64,000 nucleotides of DNA from the NCBI GenBank assembly GCA_016791425.1, contig JAEUMQ010000001.1:189138-253137 (forward strand), written 5' to 3'. The notes beneath the pieces are model-generated. The model worked only from the letters and a program-made list of their open reading frames with translations, was not told where the DNA came from and searched no databases. This DNA is from Hyphomonadaceae bacterium. GTDB lineage: Bacteria; Pseudomonadota; Alphaproteobacteria; Caulobacterales; Aquidulcibacteraceae. Numbering within the stretch: the first letter of the stretch is position 1; each line of letters starts with the position of its first letter. The translations under genes and the position numbers were made by a program. This document shows, piece by piece, positions 24,179-32,307 of this stretch.

Positions 24179-25360
24179 CTATGCCCCAACGGAAACGTGG
24201 GGTTTCCCGCGCCCCACTTCAACGGCTTTCTCCCCCGCGCGCAGCCCGAAGAGCGGCCGCAACGGCCCTGCGCGCCGCGCGATCTCGTAGGCGAGAAAAC
24301 ACCCTCCCGCCGTGAGCAGGATCAGGCTTGAGGCCTCGAGCCAGACCGGCCAGGCGAGGCGCGCCAGATCATGGCCCGCAACGACGATGATTGTCTGGTG
24401 CACCAGATAGAATGGGAAGATGCCGAGCGTCAGGTAGCGACGGACCGGACCGTCGGCGTTCTTCAGATGTTTGTGGGCGAAGCCGATCAGGGCCACGATC
24501 GCGCACCAGGCCTGGATGCACGGCGTGACGCGCAGGATAAAGAGCATGAGCGCGGGCGGCCCCTCACCGTCATCGAACAGGCCGTTGATCCAGATGAGCC
24601 CGAGCCACGCGGGGATCGCGAGGGCGAGCGCGACCCAGCGCAGGCGCACGCAGCCGTCGAAGAAGGGCTGATGCTTGGCGATCGCGTAGCCGAACACAAA
24701 CCCGCCGAAATAGATGACGTGCTGGTACCAATCATCGACGAGCGCATTGGTGGGCTCGAAGATCGGCCGCAGGAACCCGCGCGCCATCCACAGGAAGAAG
24801 ATTGGCGTCACGAGCAGCCCCGGCCCCGCGATGAGCCGGGCGAGCGGCCTGGCTGGAACGCGCCGGAGCAGCGGCAGAAGCGGCAGCAGAACGAGCGTGT
24901 AGAGGAAGAGGTACGCCACGAACCACATGTGATTGTAGGTCGGCGTGACGAGGCATCCGTCGGCGTCGCACCAATGTCCCGAGGCGGTCACGTATTTCGG
25001 ATAGAAGTCGGCGAACGAGCCCGCGTAGCCGATCTGCTCGACGATCTCGAAATAGCTCTGCGGCGGCACGATCACGAAGATCGCGAAGATGAGCGGCGGC
25101 AGGAGCCGCCATGCCCGCGAGCCGAAGAAGCGGCCCACCGGCATCTTGTCGGCCATGAACCGGGTCGCGACCCCGGAGATCAGGAAGAGAAGCTCGAGCC
25201 GCCAGGGATTGGTGAGCAGCATCAGCGGCTCGATCGCATCGCTGGCGTGGGGCGATTTCACGTGCCAGTCCCATGTCACATAGAACATGCCGACATGGTA
25301 GAAAATGAGGAGCCCGAAGGCGGCGATCCTCAGCCAGTCGAGATCGAAGCGGCGGTCCAT
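24179..25360 (-). CDS. acyltransferase-3 family membrane protein
   Basis: A 393-residue integral membrane acyltransferase (OpgC/OatA superfamily). The opening FDLDWLRIAAFGLLIFYHVGMFY has the conserved Arg and the putative catalytic His of TM1-TM2, followed by about ten membrane segments. Residues 70-100 (ATRFMADKMPVGRFF) form the conserved basic loop. It probably transfers acyl groups to a periplasmic or surface glycan; the acceptor is unknown. GGGGAA precedes the start. It is divergent from the LytTR regulator. Confidence 0.82.
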   Translation of the reverse strand: MDRRFDLDWLRIAAFGLLIFYHVGMFYVTWDWHVKSPHASDAIEPLMLLTNPWRLELLFLISGVATRFMADKMPVGRFFGSRAWRLLPPLIFAIFVIVPPQSYFEIVEQIGYAGSFADFYPKYVTASGHWCDADGCLVTPTYNHMWFVAYLFLYTLVLLPLLPLLRRVPARPLARLIAGPGLLVTPIFFLWMARGFLRPIFEPTNALVDDWYQHVIYFGGFVFGYAIAKHQPFFDGCVRLRWVALALAIPAWLGLIWINGLFDDGEGPPALMLFILRVTPCIQAWCAIVALIGFAHKHLKNADGPVRRYLTLGIFPFYLVHQTIIVVAGHDLARLAWPVWLEASSLILLTAGGCFLAYEIARRAGPLRPLFGLRAGEKAVEVGRGKPHVSVGA

Positions 25361-25471
25361 GTGTTTCCCCTAATTGCCCGCCTTTCCTTCCGGCGGCCGC
25401 GTGCGCCGGCTATGGAAGAGACTTGATCCGCAAGGCCCGAGGGACAAGCGGGGACGAGCGGGGAGACGGAC

Positions 25472-26338
25472 GTGACGAGCGGAGCGCCTGACGGGACGAA
25501 GGGAGCGCCGCCACTAGTCCCGAAATTCGGGCCGCTCGCCTGGATCTGGGCGCTGTCCTGCCTCGTCGCGCTGGTGAACGCGACGTCGGTGCTGATGGAG
25601 ATGGGACGCAGCGGCCGCACCATGCCCGCCTGGCATCCCTTCGTCTGGGAATTCTCCAGCATGCTGGTGATCGCCGCGCTCGCCCCCGCGATCCGCGAAG
25701 GCGTGATCCGCTTTCCCATCCGCCAGGAAAACCTCGTCCCGGCGCTGGCGATCCACGCCGTCCTGACGATCCCCTATTCGCTGCTGCACATCGGCGCGAT
25801 GGTCGGCCTGCGGAAGCTCGCCTACGCCCTCGCGGGGAGCTTCTACGAATTCTCCCACGGCCGGCTGCTGATCGAGATCGTCTACGAATACCGCAAGGAC
25901 GTCATCACCTACGCCATCCTGGCGGGCGTGTTCTGGCTCATCCAATGGCGCGCCGAAGCTGCCGCTGCGCGCCAGACGGCCTCTCCCGAAAGGATCGAGA
26001 TCCGCGACGGCGCGACGGTTGCTTACCTGCAGCCTGCGGATGTCGCCCTGGTCGAAGCAGCCGGCAATTATGTCGAGTTCCACACGCGAAGCGGCGTGCG
26101 GCTGGTGCGCGGCACGCTGGCGGCGTGGGAGGCGAAGCTCACTCCGTCCGGCTTCCTGCGCGTGCACCGCACGCGGCTGGTGAACCGCGCGCGCATCGCC
26201 GCGTTCGCGCCGACCGCGTCCGGCGATGTGACGATCACGATGGACGATGGGCGCGAGATCGCCGGCTCCCGCCGCTACCGCGCCGCCCTTGCCGGTGCCC
26301 CGCCTAGATCGGCGTCGCCTCCGCGACCCGGAAGGTGA
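25472..26338 (+). CDS. membrane-anchored LytTR transcriptional regulator
   Basis: A 288-residue protein starting with GTG after GGGAGA. Four membrane segments (about 25-45, 60-75, 90-115, 145-160) precede a cytoplasmic LytTR DNA-binding domain (175-270: GATVAYLQPADVALVEAAGNY, VRGTLAAWEAKL, FLRVHRTRLVNRARI). No receiver domain is present, so this belongs to the integral-membrane LytTR regulators, not to two-component pairs. In other bacteria these are often paired with a small membrane inhibitor; none is adjacent here. Its 3' end overlaps the convergent gene at 26304 by 35 bp. Confidence 0.83.
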   Translation: MTSGAPDGTKGAPPLVPKFGPLAWIWALSCLVALVNATSVLMEMGRSGRTMPAWHPFVWEFSSMLVIAALAPAIREGVIRFPIRQENLVPALAIHAVLTIPYSLLHIGAMVGLRKLAYALAGSFYEFSHGRLLIEIVYEYRKDVITYAILAGVFWLIQWRAEAAAARQTASPERIEIRDGATVAYLQPADVALVEAAGNYVEFHTRSGVRLVRGTLAAWEAKLTPSGFLRVHRTRLVNRARIAAFAPTASGDVTITMDDGREIAGSRRYRAALAGAPPRSASPPRPGR

Positions 26339-26672
26339 GCGTGTCGCCGTCGCCCTCGGTGACGGTGACGTATTCCCCGACCCGCAGCGGATGGTCCGCG
26401 AGCTTGAAGACCGGCTCCTCCGGGCCCTCGTCGGCCTCGTCGTACCAGAAGTACCAATTGTCCCCGCGCCGCCTGAGCCAGCCGTCGGCGGCCGCCTCCA
26501 GCGGATGGAAGCGCCGGACGGTGCAGTGCGCGCGCTTCTCGCGCCAGAGCGCGGGGTCGAGCCGGCCCTGCGCGTCGAGCGGCGCCTGGATCACGTAGCC
26601 ATAATGGTCCTCGCCCTCCGGGTAGCCGGGATTGCGCCCCAGCCTCAGCGTCACCCGCGTCAATCCGATCAT
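26304..26672 (-). CDS. conserved hypothetical protein
   Basis: A 122-residue soluble protein opening MIGLTRVTLRLGRNPGYP, with a central WLRRRGDNWYFWYDEADEG and ending in a beta-rich segment (RVGEYVTVTEGDGDTLTFRV). It resembles short alphaproteobacterial hypotheticals of unknown role. No signal peptide, membrane segment or catalytic motif. It is convergent with and overlaps the LytTR gene by 35 bp and is divergent from the HD-domain gene. Confidence 0.65.
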   Translation of the reverse strand: MIGLTRVTLRLGRNPGYPEGEDHYGYVIQAPLDAQGRLDPALWREKRAHCTVRRFHPLEAAADGWLRRRGDNWYFWYDEADEGPEEPVFKLADHPLRVGEYVTVTEGDGDTLTFRVAEATPI

Positions 26673-26749
26673 CCGCCACTCCCTTCCCGGCGCCTGACGA
26701 GCTATCTAGAGCGTGCGCTTCGAGGCGCCGTTGATTCAGGACAAACCAT

Positions 26750-27373
26750 TTGACGCGCCGCGCCAAGACCGCAGCTGATGCTTCTGCCGAAGCGCCCCCC
26801 CGCGCCTGGCAGCGCATGCTGTCCGGGCGCCGGCTCGATCTGTTGAACCCCTCGCCGTTCGACGTCGAGATCGAGGACATCGCCCACGGTCTCGCGCGCG
26901 TGGCGCGCTGGAACGGCCAGACCATCGGCGATCACGCTTTCTCGGTGGCCCAGCACTCCCTCGTTGTGGAGGACGTCGCGGGCCGGCTCTCGCCTTCGCT
27001 GGAGACGCGCTGGCGCCTCGCCGCGCTGGTGCACGACGCGCCCGAATACGTGATCGGCGACATGATCTCGCCGTTCAAGGCGGCTCTGGGCCTCGACTAC
27101 CGCGCCTTCGAAGAGAAGCTGCAGACGGCCATTCATCTGCGCTTCGGCCTGCCCGCCAAACCGCCGGAGGAGATCAAGAGCCTGCTAAAGCGCGCCGACA
27201 TCATCTCCGCCTATTTCGAGGCCACGCAGCTGGCGGGCTTCACCGACAAGGAGGCGCGGCAATTCTTCGGCGCGCCGCCGAGAACCGTCAATCTGCGCCT
27301 GAAGCCGAAGCCGACGGCCGAGGTGGAGACCGCCTTCCTCGCGCGCTTCAACACGCTGATGGCCAGACTCTGA
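26750..27373 (+). CDS. HD-domain phosphohydrolase (YfbR-like)
   Basis: A 207-residue HD-domain protein. The TTG start at 26750 follows AGGA by 8 bp, and the frame is closed just upstream; the family needs the PPRAWQRMLSGRRLDLLNPS opening, so the internal ATG at 26816 is less likely. Metal ligands are in NGQTIGDHAFSVAQHSLVVE, the HD pair in LAALVHDAPEYVIGDM, and the late Asp in KRADIISAYFEATQL. Relatives are 5'-deoxynucleotidases. It lies 27 bp before the phosphatase gene, probably in one operon. Confidence 0.83.
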   Translation: MTRRAKTAADASAEAPPRAWQRMLSGRRLDLLNPSPFDVEIEDIAHGLARVARWNGQTIGDHAFSVAQHSLVVEDVAGRLSPSLETRWRLAALVHDAPEYVIGDMISPFKAALGLDYRAFEEKLQTAIHLRFGLPAKPPEEIKSLLKRADIISAYFEATQLAGFTDKEARQFFGAPPRTVNLRLKPKPTAEVETAFLARFNTLMARL

Positions 27374-27400
27374 TGACGCGCCCCCGATGATGAGATTCTG

Positions 27401-27931
27401 ATGTCGATTATCGTCTGCTCGCTGTCGCGCGTGCCGGAGATCATCATCGCGCGAAAGCCCTCGCGTGTGGTGAGCCTGCTCGACCCGGAGACGGTGTTCC
27501 CCGACGCTGCGCGCCACGGCGTCGCCCGTCACCTGAAACTCAAGGTTCACGACATTATCGATCCTTTTCCCGGCGACGTGCCCCCCGCGGCCGAGCACGT
27601 GAAGGAGCTCCTGGAATTCGTGTCCGACTGGGACCGCAGCGATTGCGTGCTGGTGCATTGCTACGCCGGCATCAGCCGCTCCACCGCGAGCGCCTACACG
27701 ATCGCCTGCGCCCTCAATCCGCAGGCGGACGAAGGGGCCATCGCAAGGAGCTTGCGCCAGGCCTCGCCGACCGCCTGGCCGAACAAGCGCATTATTTCGC
27801 TGGCCGACGCCGAGCTTGGCCGCGAGGGGCGCATGACGAGGGCGATCGCCGCGATCGGCCACGGCCTCCTCGGCGACGATATCGACATCGCCGCGCCGTT
27901 CGAGATCCCCTCCCGCTATGATGCGCGCTGA
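27401..27931 (+). CDS. protein tyrosine/dual-specificity phosphatase
   Basis: A 176-residue cysteine phosphatase. The P-loop is VHCYAGISRSTAS (Cys-x5-Arg-Ser), with the general acid likely in the HDIIDPFPGD loop. The size and N-terminal strand IIVCSLSRVPEIIIARKPS match a group of alphaproteobacterial tyrosine phosphatases of unknown target. It follows the HD-domain hydrolase and is followed by a paired REP element. Confidence 0.83.
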   Translation: MSIIVCSLSRVPEIIIARKPSRVVSLLDPETVFPDAARHGVARHLKLKVHDIIDPFPGDVPPAAEHVKELLEFVSDWDRSDCVLVHCYAGISRSTASAYTIACALNPQADEGAIARSLRQASPTAWPNKRIISLADAELGREGRMTRAIAAIGHGLLGDDIDIAAPFEIPSRYDAR

Positions 27932-27943
27932 TTTCGGAAGTTT

Positions 27944-28065
27944 GCGCCCCTCCCCCCTTGCGGGGGAGGGTAGGGAGGGGGGGCGTGCGGCTTGCCCCCA
28001 CGCAAGGCATTCTTCTCGACGCCCCCCGCCCCCTACCCCCTCCCCGCAAGGGGAAGGGGGGCGCC
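27944..28065. repeat. paired inverted REP (type B)
   Basis: The left half starts GCGCCCCTCCCCCC and folds around TTG (CCCCC/GGGGG) with trailing TAGGGAGGGGGGGCG. The right half, CGCCCCCCGCCCCCTACC then CTCCCCGCAAGGGGAAGG, is its mirror and ends GGGGGGCGCC. About 30 bp of spacer lies between. It is the same element as that inside the helicase gene (55972-56107). Confidence 0.7.
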
Positions 28066-28090
28066 TTATCCTCCGCCCACGGAGCATGCC

Positions 28091-29071
28091 GTGAATTCCC
28101 CGCGCGTGGCCGTCGGCCTCTCCGCCGTGATCGTCGCCGCGACGGTGGAGAACCCGTTCGTCGTCGTCACCCGCGCCGGCGCCGACGCGCCCGGGCTTCC
28201 CGCCGGCGTATTCGATCCCGCCGGCGACCGCACGCTCGAGCTCTCCTTGCGCGGCTGGGTGCGCGAGCAGACCGGCTTCGAGATCGGCTATGTCGAGCAG
28301 CTCTACACGTTCGGCGATCGCGGCCGCGAGGCGCCGCAGGAGGATCTCCGCGCCGGCGCCGCCGCGCGCGCGATCTCGATCTCGTATCTTGCGCTGACTC
28401 CCGGCAAGGCAAGGCTCGAGCGCCCCGGCGCCAGCTGGCGCGGCTGGTACGATTTCTGTCCGTGGGAGGATTGGCGCCGCGGACGCCCCGCCTTCATCGA
28501 TGCCGAGATCGCGCCGCGGCTGATGGACTGGGCCGCGCGCGGGGCCGATCGTGAGAACCGCGAAGCCCGCGCCACCCGCGCCCGGCTCGCTTTCGCGCTT
28601 GGCGAAACATGGAACGAGGAACGCGCGCTCGACCGCTTCGAGCTGCTCTATGAAGCTGGCCTCGCGCCGGAGGCCGCGCGCGACCGCATGCGTTTCGGCG
28701 GCCCGCCGGAAGAAACTCCCGAGCTGCCGCCCTGCTTCGGCGAGCCGATGCGCTTCGACTTCCGCCGCATCCTCGCCACCGGCATCAGCCGCATCCGCGC
28801 CAAGATCAAATACCGCCCCGTCGTCTTCGAGCTCGCGCCGGAGCTCTTCACGCTCCTGGAGCTGCAGCGCATCGTCGAGGCGATCGCCGGCCTCTCGCTG
28901 CACAAGCAGAATTTCCGCCGGCTTCTGGAGCGTTCGAAGCTCGTGGAAGGCGCCGGCGCCTATGACGCGCGCGCCGGCGGGCGCCCCGCCGAGCTCTTCC
29001 GCGCCGCGCGCGAGACGCTCTCGCGGCGCCCCGTCGGCGGCATCCACGTGCCCGCGCCGCGCGGCGAATGA
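28091..29071 (+). CDS. nadQ: NadQ-like Nudix-winged-helix NAD regulator
   Basis: A 326-residue protein. GTG at 28091 follows GGAG and begins the conserved NSPRVAVGLSAVIVAATVE; the open frame to 27992 translates REP sequence and is ignored. The N-terminal two thirds is a Nudix-like domain that has lost most of the catalytic box (GWVREQTGFEIGYVEQLYTF aligns with the helix). The C-terminal part is a winged-helix domain (ELAPELFTLLELQRIVEAI, NFRRLLERSKLVE). This matches the alphaproteobacterial NAD-biosynthesis repressor group (COG4111, NadQ), which controls nad genes elsewhere. It overlaps the next gene by 4 bp (ATGA). Confidence 0.75.
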   Translation: MNSPRVAVGLSAVIVAATVENPFVVVTRAGADAPGLPAGVFDPAGDRTLELSLRGWVREQTGFEIGYVEQLYTFGDRGREAPQEDLRAGAAARAISISYLALTPGKARLERPGASWRGWYDFCPWEDWRRGRPAFIDAEIAPRLMDWAARGADRENREARATRARLAFALGETWNEERALDRFELLYEAGLAPEAARDRMRFGGPPEETPELPPCFGEPMRFDFRRILATGISRIRAKIKYRPVVFELAPELFTLLELQRIVEAIAGLSLHKQNFRRLLERSKLVEGAGAYDARAGGRPAELFRAARETLSRRPVGGIHVPAPRGE

Positions 29072-29670
29072 CGCGCATGCCTGACGACGCGACCGAAGCC
29101 TGGCGCGAGATCAAAGCTTGGCGCACGGCCGAGCGCGCGCGGCTGATCGCCGAACGCTTGGCGCTCGGCGCTGAGGAACGCGCCGCCGACGCGCGCGCCA
29201 TCGCCGAACGCCTCGACGCCCTGCTCGGCGATCCCGCCGGCCGCGTCGTCAGCGCCTATTGGCCGTTTCGCGGCGAGCCCGACCTGCGCCCATGGCTCGC
29301 GGGCCTTTCCGCACGCGGCGCACGAACCGCGCTGCCGATCGTCGTCGCGCCGCGCACGCCGCTGCTGTTTCGAGCCTGGCGCGAAGGCGATCCGCTTGCG
29401 CGCGGCGTGTGGAACATTCCCGTTCCGGCCGGCGGCGATGTCGTGCAGCCGGACATCGTCATCGCGCCGATCGTCGGCTTCGACGCGCATTGCTATCGGC
29501 TGGGATATGGCGGCGGCTTCTTCGACCGCACGCTGGCCGGCCTGCCGACATCGACGCTCGCCATCGGCGTCGGCCGCTCAAGCGCCTCGATGCCGACGAT
29601 CCGTCCCCAGCCGTTCGACATTCCGATGCGTTGCATCGTCACCGAAGCGGACGTGCTGACGCCGCCCTGA
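29068..29670 (+). CDS. 5-formyltetrahydrofolate cyclo-ligase
   Basis: A 200-residue protein of the 5-FCL fold, coupled to nadQ by an ATGA overlap. Visible landmarks are WRTAERARLIAERL (N-terminal basic helix), RVVSAYWPFRGEPDLRPW, the folate/ATP region FDAHCYRLGYGGGFFDRTL, and a final IP/DVLTPP. It converts 5-formyl-THF plus ATP to 5,10-methenyl-THF. Residues 1-10 vary among possible starts. Coupling with a NAD regulator suggests shared nucleotide/cofactor control, which is inference. Confidence 0.85.
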   Translation: MTRMPDDATEAWREIKAWRTAERARLIAERLALGAEERAADARAIAERLDALLGDPAGRVVSAYWPFRGEPDLRPWLAGLSARGARTALPIVVAPRTPLLFRAWREGDPLARGVWNIPVPAGGDVVQPDIVIAPIVGFDAHCYRLGYGGGFFDRTLAGLPTSTLAIGVGRSSASMPTIRPQPFDIPMRCIVTEADVLTPP

Positions 29671-29675
29671 CGCGC

Positions 29676-30392
29676 TCAGCCCTTGGTCGCGGCGATCGGC
29701 GTCGCCGTCGCGGTCGCGTTCGGGATGATGAAGCCCTGCACCGGATACGGACGAAGGCCGAGCGAATTGGTCGGCGGGTGCCACACGCGCACCTGCGACC
29801 AATCGTTGTTCGGCGAGACGTCCACCGCCGGCGCGCCGGTGATGATCTCGCCCGTGCTCATCCAGTTTGCATGGTCGATGAGGATCTCGCGCCGCGAGAT
29901 CACGCGCGCGACCACCGCGACGTGCCCCGCCGAAGTGCCGAGCATCGCCATGACCGCGCCGACCTGCGGAAAATGCGTGCGCTGATAGCGCCCCTCCGCT
30001 TGCGGCCACCATGTGCGCGCCTCGCCGGCGAGCGACACGCCGGTGCGGTCCCGCGCATAGATCGCGCATTGCAGCGGCGTGCCTGAGCGGTCGATGCGCA
30101 TGCCATTGGCGAGAGCGATGACGGCGAAATCGCCGTTGGGGCCGGGATCGGCGAGCGACGCGGGCGTAACCGCCGCCGCCGCGTCGGCGAACGCGACGGG
30201 CGAGGCGGTGCTGGCCGCGACCGAGGCCGGCGCAGCCTGCTGCGGAGTGGCCGCTTCCGCAGCGCTGGTCTGCAGCGCCGGCGTCCCGCCGCCGAAATAA
30301 CGCGGCGCAATCACGAACCCGAAGAGCGCCGCCAGACAGGCGAACGAGAAAAGACCGCCGACCCAATTGGCGGCGCGGCTGAACCTGCGCAC
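29676..30392 (-). CDS. CHAP-domain peptidoglycan hydrolase, membrane-anchored
   Basis: A 238-residue protein. An uncleaved or cleavable N-terminal membrane segment (12-30, VGGLFSFACLAALFGFVIA) is followed by an Ala-rich linker (35-80) and a CHAP domain: catalytic Cys109 in PLQCAIYAR, His157 in AGHVAVV, and an Asn near 175 in IDHANWMS. CHAP enzymes cut peptidoglycan amide bonds. A perfect CtrA box lies 34 bp upstream of the start, so it is likely expressed in a cell-cycle-dependent manner, for example at division or polar growth. Confidence 0.82.
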   Translation of the reverse strand: MRRFSRAANWVGGLFSFACLAALFGFVIAPRYFGGGTPALQTSAAEAATPQQAAPASVAASTASPVAFADAAAAVTPASLADPGPNGDFAVIALANGMRIDRSGTPLQCAIYARDRTGVSLAGEARTWWPQAEGRYQRTHFPQVGAVMAMLGTSAGHVAVVARVISRREILIDHANWMSTGEIITGAPAVDVSPNNDWSQVRVWHPPTNSLGLRPYPVQGFIIPNATATATPIAATKG

Positions 30393-30425
30393 TTCGCGTC
30401 TCCCGAGAAAAACTCTCCCTGAGGC

Positions 30426-30440
30426 TTAAGGTCTTATTAA
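30426..30440. promoter_or_regulatory. CtrA box (TTAA-N7-TTAA), perfect
   Basis: TTAA at 30426-30429 and TTAA at 30437-30440 are exactly seven bases apart, the consensus CtrA full site of Caulobacterales. It lies 34-48 bp upstream of the CHAP hydrolase start on the minus strand. TTAA is rare in this GC-rich DNA. Confidence 0.65.
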
Positions 30441-30579
30441 GTTTTACGCCAGGGGCGCGAACCCGGACGGCCATCACACTTCATCGGCGCCGCTCGCCGC
30501 ACGCCGTCGCGGATCCATCGACGAGCCCTTCTCCCGACGCCGAACGCCGTGCTGCGAGCTGCGGCGAGGAGCGTTAACC

Positions 30580-31125
30580 ATGTTGAGGACAGCTGCGATC
30601 GCGCGCGCTGCGTTTGTCGCGATCGCCTTTATCGCCGCCGATGCAGGCGCCGCAGAGCAACAAGGCGCCGCCAAGCCCTGCCAGGGCGCCTCCTATCGCG
30701 CCTTCGACTTCTGGATCGGAGAATGGGACGCCTACGTCACCGGGACCGACAACCTGGCCGGCCAAAGCTCGATCCGTTCGGAGGATTCCGGCTGCGTGAT
30801 CACCGAGCATTGGCGCAGCCGTCGCGCCGCCTATTCCGGCCGCAGCCTGAATACCTACGACCGCGCGTCCGGCAAATGGCTACAATTCTGGATGGATTCC
30901 AACGGCGACCTGACCCGCTTCGCCGGGAACCCGCCATCGCCCGGGCAGATGGCCCTCGTGGCCGAGGATGACGTCTCACCGGACAATCCCGCGCCGCGCT
31001 GGCGGCGCATGACCTTTACCCGCAACGCCGACGGTAGCGTCCGCCAGCACGGCGAGATTTCTTCCGACCACGGCGCGACTTGGTCTTCCGAATACGACTT
31101 CACCTACCGGCCTCGGCGCGAGTGA
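30580..31125 (+). CDS. secreted DUF1579-like hypothetical protein
   Basis: A 181-residue exported protein. Signal peptide 1-24 (ends ADAGAAEQ). The mature part opens with FDFWIGEWDAYVTG, a motif shared by beta-barrel, lipocalin-like hypotheticals (DUF1579/nitrobindin-like), and continues with strands such as ITEHWRSR and GKWLQFWMDSNGD. No catalytic residues can be named. GAGGAG precedes the ATG. A CtrA half-site TTAACCAT (30574-30581) overlaps its start codon. Confidence 0.65.
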   Translation: MLRTAAIARAAFVAIAFIAADAGAAEQQGAAKPCQGASYRAFDFWIGEWDAYVTGTDNLAGQSSIRSEDSGCVITEHWRSRRAAYSGRSLNTYDRASGKWLQFWMDSNGDLTRFAGNPPSPGQMALVAEDDVSPDNPAPRWRRMTFTRNADGSVRQHGEISSDHGATWSSEYDFTYRPRRE

Positions 31126-31259
31126 CGTCTAAGTCGGACGGTCGCTATTCAAAAAACTAAACGATATGCATTTCGTTCAAAAATCTCTTGTCAACGCTCC
31201 CGGGACGCGCGATGGTCGTCACATCAATGACGTCAGCGTCAACTTTTGGAGCGTCTCAC

Positions 31260-31604
31260 ATGAAGACCTTGTCGGTAGTCAAGTCCGTTGCGGTCGCCGC
31301 CGTCCTGAGCGCCGCGTTCGCCGCTCCCGCATTCGCCCGTGGCGAAGTTTTCACCGCCCGCCTGCAGGCGCCGGCCGGCTCCGAGCGCGTGATCGCCCAA
31401 TCGACGGTGTGGTCCTGCCTTGGCGACAGCTGCGTGGCGCGCCCCGACCACGCCTCCAGCGTGCGCGCTTGCCGCGCCTTCGTGCGCGAAGCCGGCCCGG
31501 TCACCGCCTACGGCCCGGACAACGCCCGCCTCAACGAGCAGGAGCTCGCGGCCTGCAATGAATCGGCCCGCGCGCCCCGCACCTCGGACCACGCGCGCAA
31601 CTGA
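31260..31604 (+). CDS. small secreted Cys-containing protein
   Basis: A 114-residue exported protein. ATG at 31260 begins MKTLSVVKSVAVAAVLSA with an APAFA cleavage site. The mature region carries QSTVWSCLGDSCVARPDH, RACRAFVREAGPVTAYG and LAACNESA, with four cysteines that may pair. This short, conserved family (CC-containing surface proteins of Caulobacterales) has no known role. An AT-rich stretch (31140-31190) precedes it and probably holds its promoter. A strong terminator follows. Confidence 0.7.
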   Translation: MKTLSVVKSVAVAAVLSAAFAAPAFARGEVFTARLQAPAGSERVIAQSTVWSCLGDSCVARPDHASSVRACRAFVREAGPVTAYGPDNARLNEQELAACNESARAPRTSDHARN

Positions 31605-31624
31605 TCGCGAATACCACTGCAGCC

Positions 31625-31655
31625 AAGGCCCCTCCCGCCCGGAGGGGCCTTTTGC
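31625..31655. terminator. rho-independent terminator, bidirectional
   Basis: Stem AAGGCCCCTCC/GGAGGGGCCTT with loop CGCCC, then TTTTGC on the + strand and AA-rich on the other side. It lies after the small secreted protein gene and just beyond the stop of the convergent lipoprotein gene. Confidence 0.8.
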
Positions 31656-31656
31656 T

Positions 31657-32214
31657 TTATGCCCCGGCGCGGCCGCGCAACCCCTCGATCCAGGCCCCCG
31701 CGCCGCACTTCCGCAGATGGAAGGCCGTGGCGACCGGGTCGTTGGCGATCACCAGCCGCGCAGAGCCCGTCCGCCGATCCTCAAGCCGGTGGCTCACCGC
31801 GTTGAGCCAGCCATCGCCCCCGCGCTCGACCACCAGGATTCCGCGCGCGCCCGGACTGTGCGCGCCTCCGGTCTGGGTGGGCAGGCTGTAGACGATCCGC
31901 ACCCGGACGTGCGCGCCGCGCCGCTCGATCTGGTAGATCGGATCCTGCAGCAGCGCCTCGTCCCCGACCGAATAATGCGCCGCGACCGCCTCGGGCTTGA
32001 ACCGAACGCCGATGCCGGCCTCGCAGGCCGCCGGCCCGCTGCTCCATAATCCGGCAAGCTCGGAAGGCGGCCCCTCCTCGCCGCAGGCCGTCAGCGCCAG
32101 CGCCGCGCTCAAAGCGACGGCCGCCCCCAACGGCGTCCGCCCAGCCGCCCCCGATAGCGCGGCCTCGTCGTCGGCGAACCGCTCCACACGTTCCGGAAAG
32201 CGGTCGGCTGGCAT
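31657..32214 (-). CDS. lipoprotein of unknown function
   Basis: About 185 residues. The lipobox is ALTAC, preceded by a hydrophobic stretch (GAAVALSAALA). The ATG at 32214 gives a long N-terminal region before the signal; a later TTG (in the segment TPLGAAVAL) could be the true start. The mature protein opens EEGPPSELAGLWSSG and contains QDPIYQIERRGAHVRVRIVY, a beta-rich pattern. No domain is recognised. It is divergent from the ExoD-like gene and convergent with the secreted protein. Confidence 0.55.
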   Translation of the reverse strand: MPADRFPERVERFADDEAALSGAAGRTPLGAAVALSAALALTACGEEGPPSELAGLWSSGPAACEAGIGVRFKPEAVAAHYSVGDEALLQDPIYQIERRGAHVRVRIVYSLPTQTGGAHSPGARGILVVERGGDGWLNAVSHRLEDRRTGSARLVIANDPVATAFHLRKCGAGAWIEGLRGRAGA

Positions 32215-32307
32215 GTGACCGGCTTGCCGCGCATCGGTTGCCAAGTGCTGAACGGGCGCCAAGTCACACTGGCGGAATCAGACGCGCGGCCCCATGTCGC
32301 TCACGCG

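Noticed and set aside
27992-28090. N-terminal extension of the NadQ-like gene
   Set aside because: It translates REP sequence (Pro/Arg/Gly-rich) and the GTG at 28091 fits the family.
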